Of a DNA stretch of 7,259 bases, positions 1 to 6,927 are shown piece by piece. A model generated the notes under the pieces. The model saw nothing but the letters and a program-made list of their open reading frames with translations, was not told the origin of the DNA and did not search any database. Each line of letters begins with the position of its first letter. Within the stretch, counting starts at the first letter, position 1. Source of the stretch: Flavobacteriia bacterium (lineage in GTDB: Bacteria; Bacteroidota; Bacteroidia; Flavobacteriales_D; Crocinitomicaceae); the NCBI GenBank assembly GCA_009925805.1, contig RFQF01000101.1, forward strand, positions 1-7,259, in the 5' to 3' direction. A program made the translations under genes and the position numbers.

Positions 1-62
1 ATTCTACGCCCGAAGGACGAGCCAAAAATCGCCGAGTTGAAATGAAATTGGTGTTTGAATAA
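1..62 (+). CDS. C-terminal end of an OmpA-family outer-membrane/peptidoglycan-associated protein (partial)
   Basis: Reading from base 3, the last 19 codons before the TAA at 60-62 give S-T-P-E-G-R-A-K-N-R-R-V-E-M-K-L-V-F-E. The G-R-A-x-N-R-R-V-E core is the hallmark of the end of the OmpA C-terminal domain, which binds peptidoglycan from the periplasmic side; the arginines and asparagine belong to the diaminopimelate-binding motif. The rest of the gene lies left of the window, so the membrane-anchoring half (beta barrel, lipoprotein or other) cannot be told. The stop lies four bases from the stop of the convergent DUF2891 gene, and I see no terminator hairpin with a T-tract between them. Confidence 0.8.
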   Translation, partial: STPEGRAKNRRVEMKLVFE

Positions 63-66
63 GGGT

Positions 67-1179
67 TTATCGGTAACCGTGCAACGCGAACACGGAAAAA
101 GAAGATAACCAGTGGTCCACATCGTAATTGCCTTTACCGATGCTCTCTTGGGAATAATCCCACATTGCATTCATTTGTTCGACCCAAGCCGCTTTGAGCG
201 TTGCATTCAAGTTAGGTAGCGACTGGATCATCCCGTTCAGGCACCAAATACGGTTCAGGTGAAAGCCGTCCCAATGGGATTTCATTCCCGTATGAATCTT
301 TTCACGTTTAATGATCAAGGCTTCGTTTACCTGGTTGATATCCAACAACTCAGGAGCGAAGGAAGACAACCAAGCCGAGTACGCTTTTTCATCGTACACC
401 TTGCGCATAAGGTCGGCGACTAACAAATAGCCCGACATGAAATCCCAACCAAAGGGTTCTGAAGCCATGGGAACTCCCGTTTTGTTCTCATAAAATCGCT
501 TTGAGGCAGCAATAACGACCTCTTCCAGCGATTTCCGCTTGAAGCATCGGGCATAATCCAAAGCAAACGACAAACCCATGGCGGGACTATCATGACTTCC
601 CGAAAAACGAACCTCTTGCTGTTCAGGCCAATAACTGAGGTGTTTTGACTCGATAACCTGTAATAACGGTTTGCCATTTTTTAACCATGTTTTTACCTTG
701 GGGTGGTTTAAAGTGGATAATTCTTCCACCAATTTCAAAAACCAACTTTGTCCGTAGGGAAATTCGAAATTTCCTTTTTCCATATTCTCAACTCTTAAAG
801 CCTCAACGGCTATTCGATCTTTATCAAAAGCAAAATCCAACCGTGCTAAAATTTCATCCCGTTCGGGCAAGTTTGGATACAATTTGAGCAATTTCACCAA
901 ACACCAATGATTGTGAACCGATGAGTGCCAATCGTAACAACCGTAAAAGGATGGCCATATTTTTTGGGGATTGTTTTCATTATAATACGGATTATTTACC
1001 GTGTGAGGAGATGCGCTCCCTGTACAGTTTAGCGATAACTTGGCAAAATAGGAAGCCCCGGATTCGGTCAATCGATACAATCCTGCATCGTCTACTGTAA
1101 CGAGCTGCGCAGAGACCTGAGATCCAATCAAGACTATCCAAAGCACCAGAAAAGATGTTTTTAGCATGGTTTGTAGCAT
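67..1179 (-). CDS. Exported DUF2891-family protein of unknown function
   Basis: The product has 370 residues. An N-terminal signal peptide has a hydrophobic core at about residues 9-19 and probable cleavage after V-S-A24, before Gln25, so the protein is periplasmic or secreted. No lipobox and no T9SS sorting domain are seen. The family is recognised from DUF2891 signatures: an aromatic and histidine-rich block at 78-92 (F-Y-G-C-Y-D-W-H-S-S-V-H-N-H-W), F-P-Y-G-Q-S-W at 140-146, H-D-S-P-A at 196-200, E-P-F-G-W-D-F at 241-247, W-D-G-F-H-L-N-R at 303-310 and D-H-W-L-S-S-F at 355-361. The length suits a complete family member. The many conserved Trp, His and Asp residues and the helical pattern resemble an alpha/alpha-toroid enzyme fold, but that is inference; no reaction is established from sequence. 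Met5 (base 1167) is an equally plausible start and gives a more usual short n-region. No clear ribosome binding site is seen. The gene is divergent from the TonB receptor and convergent with the OmpA gene, so it is probably transcribed alone. Confidence 0.85.
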   Translation of the reverse strand: MLQTMLKTSFLVLWIVLIGSQVSAQLVTVDDAGLYRLTESGASYFAKLSLNCTGSASPHTVNNPYYNENNPQKIWPSFYGCYDWHSSVHNHWCLVKLLKLYPNLPERDEILARLDFAFDKDRIAVEALRVENMEKGNFEFPYGQSWFLKLVEELSTLNHPKVKTWLKNGKPLLQVIESKHLSYWPEQQEVRFSGSHDSPAMGLSFALDYARCFKRKSLEEVVIAASKRFYENKTGVPMASEPFGWDFMSGYLLVADLMRKVYDEKAYSAWLSSFAPELLDINQVNEALIIKREKIHTGMKSHWDGFHLNRIWCLNGMIQSLPNLNATLKAAWVEQMNAMWDYSQESIGKGNYDVDHWLSSFSVFALHGYR

Positions 1180-1242
1180 TTTTATTCTGCAAAATAAACC
1201 CTTTTAAGAAAAAAAGTTAACCCTATATCCAAAAAACAGAAT

Positions 1243-1268
1243 AAAAAAAACCGTACGGCTCGCCGTAC
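1243..1268 (-). terminator. Hairpin plus T-tract facing left, upstream of the DUF2891 gene
   Basis: GTACGG (1253-1258) and CCGTAC (1263-1268) form a perfect 6-bp stem with a CTCG loop on the plus strand. On that strand an eight-base A-run (1243-1250) lies before it. Read on the minus strand, the hairpin is followed by two G and then eight T, which is the layout of an intrinsic terminator. It could stop leftward (antisense) transcription coming from the receptor region. If the DUF2891 transcript starts further right, it would sit in that gene's leader. CCGTAC also occurs as a direct repeat at 1251-1256 and 1263-1268. The short stem makes this tentative. Confidence 0.4.
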
Positions 1269-1270
1269 AC

Positions 1271-1303
1271 TTAACGTTTCCTTAATGCTCAATTAATCAA
1301 AAT
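1271..1303 (+). promoter_or_regulatory. Three 11-bp-phased direct repeats (candidate OmpR/PhoB-type activator boxes) before the TonB receptor
   Basis: TTAACG (1271), TTAATG (1282) and TTAATC (1293) start exactly 11 bp apart. The position one step upstream (1260) does not match. The last unit starts 26 bp before the first base of the -7-like element at 1319, the same distance as in the next intergenic region. Winged-helix regulators of the OmpR/PhoB family typically bind tandem direct repeats in this phase, because 11 bp is about one helical turn. The identity of the regulator is inferred; the repeat and its spacing are seen directly. Confidence 0.6.
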
Positions 1304-1318
1304 GTGGCGTTACAAGCC

Positions 1319-1326
1319 GAACTTTG
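1319..1326 (+). promoter_or_regulatory. Putative -7 promoter element of the TonB receptor gene
   Basis: GAACTTTG matches the Bacteroidota -7 consensus TAnnTTTG at five of six fixed positions. No TTTG or TTG is seen around the expected -33 position, where the last 11-bp repeat lies instead, as expected of an activator-dependent promoter. Transcription would start a few bases downstream and leave a short leader of about 10-13 bases before the ATG at 1344. The sequence GAAnTTTGCGYC is shared with the element at 4359. Confidence 0.5.
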
Positions 1327-1343
1327 CGCCCAAATTCAAATCC

Positions 1344-4280
1344 ATGCTTAAAAATCTATTCTTCTTCGTTGTGCTCATTTCTGTTTCGATTAACGACCTT
1401 CGTGCCCAATCAAGTATTGCCGGAAAGGTGGTAGATGCCACAAACTCTGAACCTGTTGGAAATGCCAAAGTGTTTTTGTTGAATACCGAAAAAAAATTAC
1501 TTACCGATTTTGATGGAAACTTCAAATTCGAAGGTCTCGAAGCAGGGGTTTACAGTATTGAAGTTCGCTTCACCACCTTCAACACGAAAGTGGTAACCGA
1601 TATAAAATTGGAGAAAAAACAAGACCTTGAGTTGTTGTTTAGTTTAGAATCCGCTGACAAAGTCTTAGGTCCTGTGGTAGTTAAAAGAACCGTCAACAAA
1701 GAATCGGTTGTTGGAGCGGTTACCCTACAGCGCAGCAGCAAGGTCATGCTCGATATTATTCCTCAAGAAGTCCTCAAACGTACTCCTGCAAGAACCGTTG
1801 CAGACGCCTTAAAACAAGTAAGTGGTGCAAGTATACAGGACAATAAATTTGCGGTAGTGCGCGGACTGAACGACCGATACAATGCGGCGTACATTAACGG
1901 CGGTCCACTACCCTCCTCGGAAGGCGACCGAAAAGCGTTTTCTTTCGATATTTTTCCGGTAAACATGTTGGAGAACCTGAGTATCGTAAAAACTGCCTCT
2001 CCCGAATTACCCGGAGAATTTGCTGGAGGGATTATCCAAATCAAGACGAAAGACATCCCTTCCGAATCGTTTCAAAATGTTTCCATCGGAACAGGGTACA
2101 ACACTATTACGACTTTTAAAGATAAAATTCAGTCCAAAGAAGGTAAGTGGGATTGGTTAGGAATCGACGACGGAAGCCGAGCCTTGCCGAAGGATTTCCC
2201 CACAACTGCGAATTATTCCATCAACAATAACGATCAAGCAGTCTTAGCAAAAACGTTTAAGTCCAATTGGCAAACGCAACAATCCACCTTCATGCCGAAC
2301 CTGAGTGTTCAATACAGCGGAGGGTTCAAAAAGACCTTGAAAAAAGAACAGATTTTGGGGTTAATCGGTTCCATATCATACAACAATACCCAAAATTTCA
2401 ATGAGACCGTACGTAGATCTTATACCAACAATGCGGGTGGTAACGTTGCTTCGCAGATTGAAACAGATTACCTGGATAAAACATACAGCCAACAATTGCT
2501 TTCAGGAATGATGGCGAATGTTGCTTATCAACTCAACGAAAAAAACAAATTCAGCTTTAAAAACGTGTACTCCATCAACACGGATAACCGAATAATTAAC
2601 CGTACGGGGCAGCGCGAACCGTTGGATGCCAACCCTACCATGATTCGTTCCAACGCCAATTGGATGACGCAAAACCAAATTTATACAGGTCAAATCAACG
2701 GAAACCATGGCAACGATGAAACCAAAATGCACGTGGATTGGTTGGCCTCCTACAGCCAAGTGCATCGGGTTATTCCTAACTTAAGAAGGAACATTTACAC
2801 CCGTTTGACGCATTTTAACGATCCAACTAGTCCGGACCCGTTGGACACCACTTGGCAGGCGAGCATTGCCCAATCCAGTGTGGGTCCTGATTATGGAGGG
2901 AATATGTTTTTCTCCAATACCCTTGAATCCATTTACAGCGGACGCGTTAACGTGGGGTATCAACTCTTGGATACCAAGGAGCACAAACTTGAGCTCAAAG
3001 CAGGTTTATTTATCCAAGCAAGAAATCGCGATTTCAGTGCGCGTCAATTAGGATACACGAAATACGGAGGCGCCGGAAGCAATATCAGTTTCAACAACAG
3101 CTTGTTGTATCAACCGGAGGACTCCATCTTTAACGCTGCCAATATGGGTTTAATTGCTCCCAGCCTTGGTGGGTTTAAACTCACCGATGGTAGTAAATTA
3201 TCCGATTCCTACACGGCGAATTCACAGCTCTATGCAGCTTATGTAATGGCCAACCAACAACTTAAAAAAACCAATTTGGTTTATGGATTACGCATCGAGG
3301 ATTTCACCCAAAAGCTGAATGCTACGAATGCCGACAAAACCTTGGTACGGGTCAACCAACATAACTTGGATTTCCTTCCTTCCTTGAATTTAATCCAAGG
3401 ACTGACCGACAAACAAAACCTGCGCTTCAGTGCATCGCAAACAGTAAACCGTCCGGAATACCGCGAATTAGCTCCCTTTGCATTTTATGACTTCAGTACG
3501 CAATTTGTTTTATCCGGAAATGATTCGTTGCAACGCGCGAAAATCACGAACCTTGATATGCGCTACGAATACTATCCAGGAAATGGCCAGTTGCTCACCG
3601 CCTCTGTTTTCGTTAAACAATTCCAAAACCCGATTGAGCAAATTGCCCGTCCAGATGTTTTGAACGAAATTTCATACAAAAACGTAGGTAATGCGATCAA
3701 TTACGGTTTGGAATTGGAATTCAAAATGAACTTGGGTTCCATCGTTAAGGCGGATTCTAATTCATTCTTAAACAATGCCACCTTTTTCACAAACTTAGGT
3801 TTCATCCAATCGAAAGTAGATGTTTCCCAGAACATTGGAACACCTTACCAAACCCGTCCACTTCAAGGGCAATCTCCTTATGTGTTCAACCTTGGGGTGA
3901 ATTACCAAACGGATAACATGTGGTCGATTTCCGCCAACGTTAACTCGGTAGGTTCGCGAATTTATATTTTAGGCTCCATTCTGCAACCGGATATTTGGGA
4001 AAAGAGCCGTACTTTTCTAGATGTACAAATTGCCAAGTCGTTCTTGGATAAGAAACTTGAAATCAAGTTGAACTGTCAAAACCTCTTGGCACAAAACTTA
4101 ATTTTTTACCAAAACAATTATTCGCAGTTTCGTACCGATAAAGGCTTAACACGCGCGGTGAATTACCTCTTTTACGGAAACTCCGCAGGAGATACCAAAT
4201 ACGAAGCCGGTAAAGACGATGTTGTATGGAATACCAAATTCGGTAGAACCTTCTCCTTGGTTCTATCTTACAAATTTTAA
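1344..4280 (+). CDS. TonB-dependent outer-membrane receptor with N-terminal carboxypeptidase-regulatory-like domain
   Basis: This 978-residue protein would import a ligand across the outer membrane using energy from TonB-ExbBD. A signal peptide (hydrophobic core at about 5-15) is probably cleaved at R-A before Gln22. Next come a CarboxypepD_reg-like beta-sandwich at about 24-101, with the usual V-x-D-A start and D-F-D-G-N-F-x-F pattern, and a plug domain at about 122-240. The plug carries V-R-G-L-N-D-R-Y-N from 172 and the P-G-E-F-A-G-G-I-I-Q-I-K end motif. A beta barrel of roughly 730 residues ends in Y-K-F, with the terminal aromatic residue expected of a barrel. The length is normal and no frameshift is seen. 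I chose the ATG at 1344 over the in-frame ATG at 1302 because it sits directly before the signal peptide, and because 1302 lies inside the 11-bp repeats and upstream of the likely promoter element. No SusD gene follows; the next gene encodes a T9SS surface protein. The ligand is not evident from sequence. The plug type is that of large Bacteroidota receptors, not of a recognised siderophore or B12 receptor. Confidence 0.9.
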   Translation: MLKNLFFFVVLISVSINDLRAQSSIAGKVVDATNSEPVGNAKVFLLNTEKKLLTDFDGNFKFEGLEAGVYSIEVRFTTFNTKVVTDIKLEKKQDLELLFSLESADKVLGPVVVKRTVNKESVVGAVTLQRSSKVMLDIIPQEVLKRTPARTVADALKQVSGASIQDNKFAVVRGLNDRYNAAYINGGPLPSSEGDRKAFSFDIFPVNMLENLSIVKTASPELPGEFAGGIIQIKTKDIPSESFQNVSIGTGYNTITTFKDKIQSKEGKWDWLGIDDGSRALPKDFPTTANYSINNNDQAVLAKTFKSNWQTQQSTFMPNLSVQYSGGFKKTLKKEQILGLIGSISYNNTQNFNETVRRSYTNNAGGNVASQIETDYLDKTYSQQLLSGMMANVAYQLNEKNKFSFKNVYSINTDNRIINRTGQREPLDANPTMIRSNANWMTQNQIYTGQINGNHGNDETKMHVDWLASYSQVHRVIPNLRRNIYTRLTHFNDPTSPDPLDTTWQASIAQSSVGPDYGGNMFFSNTLESIYSGRVNVGYQLLDTKEHKLELKAGLFIQARNRDFSARQLGYTKYGGAGSNISFNNSLLYQPEDSIFNAANMGLIAPSLGGFKLTDGSKLSDSYTANSQLYAAYVMANQQLKKTNLVYGLRIEDFTQKLNATNADKTLVRVNQHNLDFLPSLNLIQGLTDKQNLRFSASQTVNRPEYRELAPFAFYDFSTQFVLSGNDSLQRAKITNLDMRYEYYPGNGQLLTASVFVKQFQNPIEQIARPDVLNEISYKNVGNAINYGLELEFKMNLGSIVKADSNSFLNNATFFTNLGFIQSKVDVSQNIGTPYQTRPLQGQSPYVFNLGVNYQTDNMWSISANVNSVGSRIYILGSILQPDIWEKSRTFLDVQIAKSFLDKKLEIKLNCQNLLAQNLIFYQNNYSQFRTDKGLTRAVNYLFYGNSAGDTKYEAGKDDVVWNTKFGRTFSLVLSYKF

Positions 4281-4299
4281 CACGAACAGATCACCTCTG

Positions 4300-4343
4300 G
4301 TAACAATTTTTTAACACAAGTTTAGGGTTGGTGTAACACGCCG
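4300..4343 (+). promoter_or_regulatory. Four 11-bp-phased direct repeats (candidate OmpR/PhoB-type activator boxes) before the T9SS protein
   Basis: GTAACA (4300), TTAACA (4311), TTAGGG (4322) and GTAACA (4333) start exactly 11 bp apart. Three of the four contain TAACA; the third is degenerate. The last unit starts 26 bp before the -7-like element at 4359, identical to the arrangement before the TonB receptor. This suggests that one activator controls both genes and that this gene has its own promoter besides any read-through from the receptor. A PhoB-type regulator is the leading candidate because of the 11-bp phase, but this is inferred. Confidence 0.65.
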
Positions 4344-4358
4344 ACCGAAATAGAATTG

Positions 4359-4366
4359 GAAATTTG
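4359..4366 (+). promoter_or_regulatory. Putative -7 promoter element of the T9SS protein gene
   Basis: GAAATTTG matches the Bacteroidota TAnnTTTG element at five of six fixed positions and resembles the element at 1319, sharing GAAnTTTGCGYC with it. No -33 motif is visible. The ATG at 4388 lies 21 bases downstream, so the leader would be about 15-18 bases. It is A/T-rich and has no Shine-Dalgarno sequence, as is common in Bacteroidota. Confidence 0.5.
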
Positions 4367-4387
4367 CGTCGAATTAAAAAATTAATC

Positions 4388-6913
4388 ATGAAAAAAATTA
4401 CGTTTAACTTATTTGCCTTGATTTTATCAACGGCGATGTTCGGACAGAACTTTTTTGTTCCGACCAACTACCGCGGTGCCTTCGCGCCTGCGCCTACTGC
4501 CATGTGGACAGACACGTGGACGAATTGGGATCCACAAAACACGAATTACCCTGCCTCAAATGTGACAATCACCACGTCGATTACCACGAACACTACGTGG
4601 ACTTCCAACAACACGTACTTGTTGCAAGGTCAAATTTATGTGAAAAACGGTGCCACGCTTACGATTCAACCGGGTACGGTTATTCAAGGAGACAAGGCGG
4701 TGGCTGGTTCTGGTTTATTCGTTTGCCAAGGATCTAAATTAGTGGCCAACGGAACCGTTAGTCAGCCGATTGTATTTACTTCTAACCAAGCAGCTGGTGC
4801 TCGCGCTATTGGCGATTGGGGTGGAGTGATCTTGATGGGTAAATCCACGTACAACGGTGCTGGTGGGATCGGAAACATTGAAGGTCTTGCCGTTAGCCCA
4901 GACACGCAATACGGCGGTGGTGCTAACCCTGACACAATGGATAATTCCGGAAGCTTACAATACGTTCGTATCGAATTTGGAGGGTATGTTTACCAGCCGA
5001 ACAAAGAAATCAACGGTTTGACGATGGGTGCTGTAGGAAAAGGAACGACCATCGACTATGTACAAGTTTCATTTGCCAACGATGATGCTTTCGAATGGTT
5101 TGGCGGAACAGTAAATTGTCGCCACTTGGTTTCTTACCGCAACTTGGATGATGATTTTGACACCGATTTTGGATTCTCTGGAAAGGTACAGTTTTGCTTA
5201 GGCGTACGCGACCCACAAATCGCGGACAACCCTACGGTATCAACGTCCGAAGGTTTTGAGTCTGACAACGATCCTACAGGATCTGCAAACACTCCTCAAA
5301 CAAGCGCCATTTTTTGTAATGTTACTTGGATCGGGCCATTGAGAGGAACTTGTCCTGCGGCTCAAGGAGCTATCGCAGCAGGGTTCCGAAGAGGAGCTCG
5401 AATTCGCAGAAATTCCGCGTTGAAAATTTACAACACCATCTTCATGGATGGATTACGCGGTTTGCACATTGATGGTACCGCATGCGAAAACAATGCAAAT
5501 AACGGTCCTTTAATGTACAAGAACAATTTAGTAGCGGGGTATTTAAACAACTACTCGCTTGAACGAAATGCGGGAAGTACCTTCAATATGTGGTCTTTCT
5601 TCACTTCAAACAACAATGATTCAGTAGCTTGTTCTTCGAACATTCTTACCTTACCTTATGGAATTGGTGGAAATTACTTATCTCCTGATTTCCGTCCAGT
5701 AGCTGGTTCATTGGCGCTTTCTAATTATTCATTCAGCAATTCCTACCTGGCTGCTCAAACGATTCAAGCGCCAACTACAACAGCAAACGTTAGCTATTGT
5801 GTAGGTGCAAATACCACAGCATTGACTGCTACGGCTAGCACCGGTTGCACCATTGTATGGTATACCCAAGCTACCGGTGGAAGCCCAATTGCTACGCCGA
5901 CGCCTTCTTCTGCTGCTGCTGGTACGACCATGTACTATGTGGCTCAGCAAAACGCTCAGGGATATGAAGGTCCAAGAGCTATGGTTACCGTAACAATTAA
6001 TGCGAATCCTACGGTTCCAGTTATCACAGCGAGCGGTTCTACTTCGCTTTGTACAGGAAGCTCTGTGAATTTAACTTCTTCTTACATGATGAATAACGTT
6101 TGGTCTACTGGAGCAACAACTTCTATGATTACCGTTAACAGCACCGGTTCTTACACAGTAACTTACACCGATGCAAACGGTTGTACTGCCACATCATTAC
6201 CGACTGCTGTAAACGTAAGTGCTGCGCCACTTCCTACCGTACAGGCATCAGCAGTAGAAGCTTGTAGCGGTGATACAGTTATGTTAACTTCATCTGCAGC
6301 AACTACGTACTTATGGTCCACTGGGGCTACCACGCAATCCATCATGCTTACAGCTACCGCGAACAACGTAACGGTTACGACCACCAACACCAACGCGTGT
6401 AACGGAGTAGGCACATCCACTCCAGTGAGTGTAACATTTACTGCAACACCGAATGCGGCTGGTTCATTTACAACCAATGGAAATGTTGTTACTTTTGCCA
6501 ACACTTCTACAGGAGCTACTTCGTACTCTTGGAATTTTGGGGATCAGACCAACTCTTCTGCAGCAACACCTACCCATGCATATGCAGCGAATGGAAGCTA
6601 CACAGTAACCTTAACTGCCATGAATGGCAACTGCGACGATGTGGCAACTTTCACGGTAAATATTGCCCTATCGCTTGATGAAATGTCTGGAGTTGTTCTT
6701 TCTTTGGTTCCAAACCCTGCAACTACTTCTTTCGAAGTTGCATTGGAAGGTGCTAATCTGGTAGAAGTAACCATGATTGATGCATTTGGAAGAACCGTAC
6801 AGACAAGTAACGCAGCAACACTTTCTTTGGAAGGAATTGCGAATGGTATTTACCAAGTAAAAGTTCAAACCAATCAAGGAACAGCTATCCGAAGATTAGT
6901 TGTAAATAAATAA
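4388..6913 (+). CDS. T9SS-exported multidomain surface protein: beta-helix-like body, Ig-like and PKD domains, type A sorting domain
   Basis: The product has 841 residues. The signal peptide ends at about F-G19, before Gln20. Residues of about 75-455 resemble a parallel beta-helix family common in Bacteroidota, often encoded beside TonB receptors: I-Y-V-K-N-G-A-T-L-T-I then P-G-T-V-I-x-G-D-K, G-D-W-G-G-V-I-L-x-G-K, and Y-V-R-I-E-F-G-G. A striking acidic stretch follows: D-D-A-F-E-W-F-G-G-T at 232-241, L-D-D-D-F-D-T-D-F-G at 253-262, and E-G-F-E-S-D-N-D at 288-295. Then come an Ig_7-like domain (about 460-538), two Ig-like repeats centred on W-S-T-G-A-T-T at 572 and 643, a PKD domain (about 687-762, W-N-F-G-D at 715) and a type A T9SS sorting domain (about 771-841, P-N-P at 775, ending V-V-N-K). 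The sorting domain predicts export by the Por system and attachment to or release from the cell surface. ATG 4388 was preferred to the in-frame TTG at 4364 because it directly precedes the signal peptide and the TTG lies in the promoter element. Function is unknown; a ligand-binding partner of the upstream receptor is plausible. The acidic clusters suggest, without proving, metal binding. Confidence 0.85.
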   Translation: MKKITFNLFALILSTAMFGQNFFVPTNYRGAFAPAPTAMWTDTWTNWDPQNTNYPASNVTITTSITTNTTWTSNNTYLLQGQIYVKNGATLTIQPGTVIQGDKAVAGSGLFVCQGSKLVANGTVSQPIVFTSNQAAGARAIGDWGGVILMGKSTYNGAGGIGNIEGLAVSPDTQYGGGANPDTMDNSGSLQYVRIEFGGYVYQPNKEINGLTMGAVGKGTTIDYVQVSFANDDAFEWFGGTVNCRHLVSYRNLDDDFDTDFGFSGKVQFCLGVRDPQIADNPTVSTSEGFESDNDPTGSANTPQTSAIFCNVTWIGPLRGTCPAAQGAIAAGFRRGARIRRNSALKIYNTIFMDGLRGLHIDGTACENNANNGPLMYKNNLVAGYLNNYSLERNAGSTFNMWSFFTSNNNDSVACSSNILTLPYGIGGNYLSPDFRPVAGSLALSNYSFSNSYLAAQTIQAPTTTANVSYCVGANTTALTATASTGCTIVWYTQATGGSPIATPTPSSAAAGTTMYYVAQQNAQGYEGPRAMVTVTINANPTVPVITASGSTSLCTGSSVNLTSSYMMNNVWSTGATTSMITVNSTGSYTVTYTDANGCTATSLPTAVNVSAAPLPTVQASAVEACSGDTVMLTSSAATTYLWSTGATTQSIMLTATANNVTVTTTNTNACNGVGTSTPVSVTFTATPNAAGSFTTNGNVVTFANTSTGATSYSWNFGDQTNSSAATPTHAYAANGSYTVTLTAMNGNCDDVATFTVNIALSLDEMSGVVLSLVPNPATTSFEVALEGANLVEVTMIDAFGRTVQTSNAATLSLEGIANGIYQVKVQTNQGTAIRRLVVNK
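6017..6439 (+). repeat. Two tandem Ig-like protein repeats inside the T9SS protein
   Basis: Residues 544-615 and 616-684 are two copies of one unit of about 70 residues. Each begins with Pro, has a Cys followed by S/T-G and a V-x-L-T-S-S strand, then the W-S-T-G-A-T-T signature 71 residues apart, and a V-T-rich strand pair ending in a second Cys (N-G-C or N-A-C). The paired cysteines may form a disulfide in each unit. The repetition is clear at protein level but degenerate at DNA level, so it is old and not a recent slippage event. Such units usually act as spacers that lift a functional domain off the cell surface. Confidence 0.6.
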
Positions 6914-6927
6914 TTCAAACCCAATAC

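Noticed and set aside
77..95. Inverted repeat CCGTG/CACGG at the end of the DUF2891 gene
   Set aside because: It is a five-bp stem with a nine-base loop inside coding sequence, and the tract after it on the plus strand is A, not T.
1190..1223. Activator boxes or a -7 element for the DUF2891 gene on the minus strand
   Set aside because: TTATTTTG (minus strand, 1197-1190) fits TAnnTTTG with one mismatch, but the nearby TTAAC and TTAAA are 13 bp apart, and the offset to the element is 23, not 26. This is too weak in A/T-rich DNA.
1302..1343. Extended N-terminus for the TonB receptor from the ATG at 1302
   Set aside because: It adds 14 residues before a good signal peptide, and the codon lies within the repeat array and upstream of the likely promoter element.
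4287..4299. Hairpin after the TonB receptor stop as a terminator
   Set aside because: The stem has only four base pairs (CAGA with TCTG) and no T-run follows directly; the sequence after it belongs to the repeat array.
4364..4387. TTG start for the T9SS protein
   Set aside because: The TTG overlaps the -7-like element; the ATG at 4388 directly precedes the lysine-rich start of the signal peptide.
4504..4737. 77-codon plus-strand frame inside the T9SS gene
   Set aside because: It is an out-of-frame shadow of the beta-helix coding sequence, with a His/Asp-rich composition typical of frame-shifted reading of ACG- and AAC-rich codons.
6163..6504. 113-codon open frame on the minus strand
   Set aside because: It lies opposite the Thr/Val-rich Ig and PKD repeats, whose biased codons keep the reverse frame open. 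It has no family features, and the plus-strand protein is clearly real.
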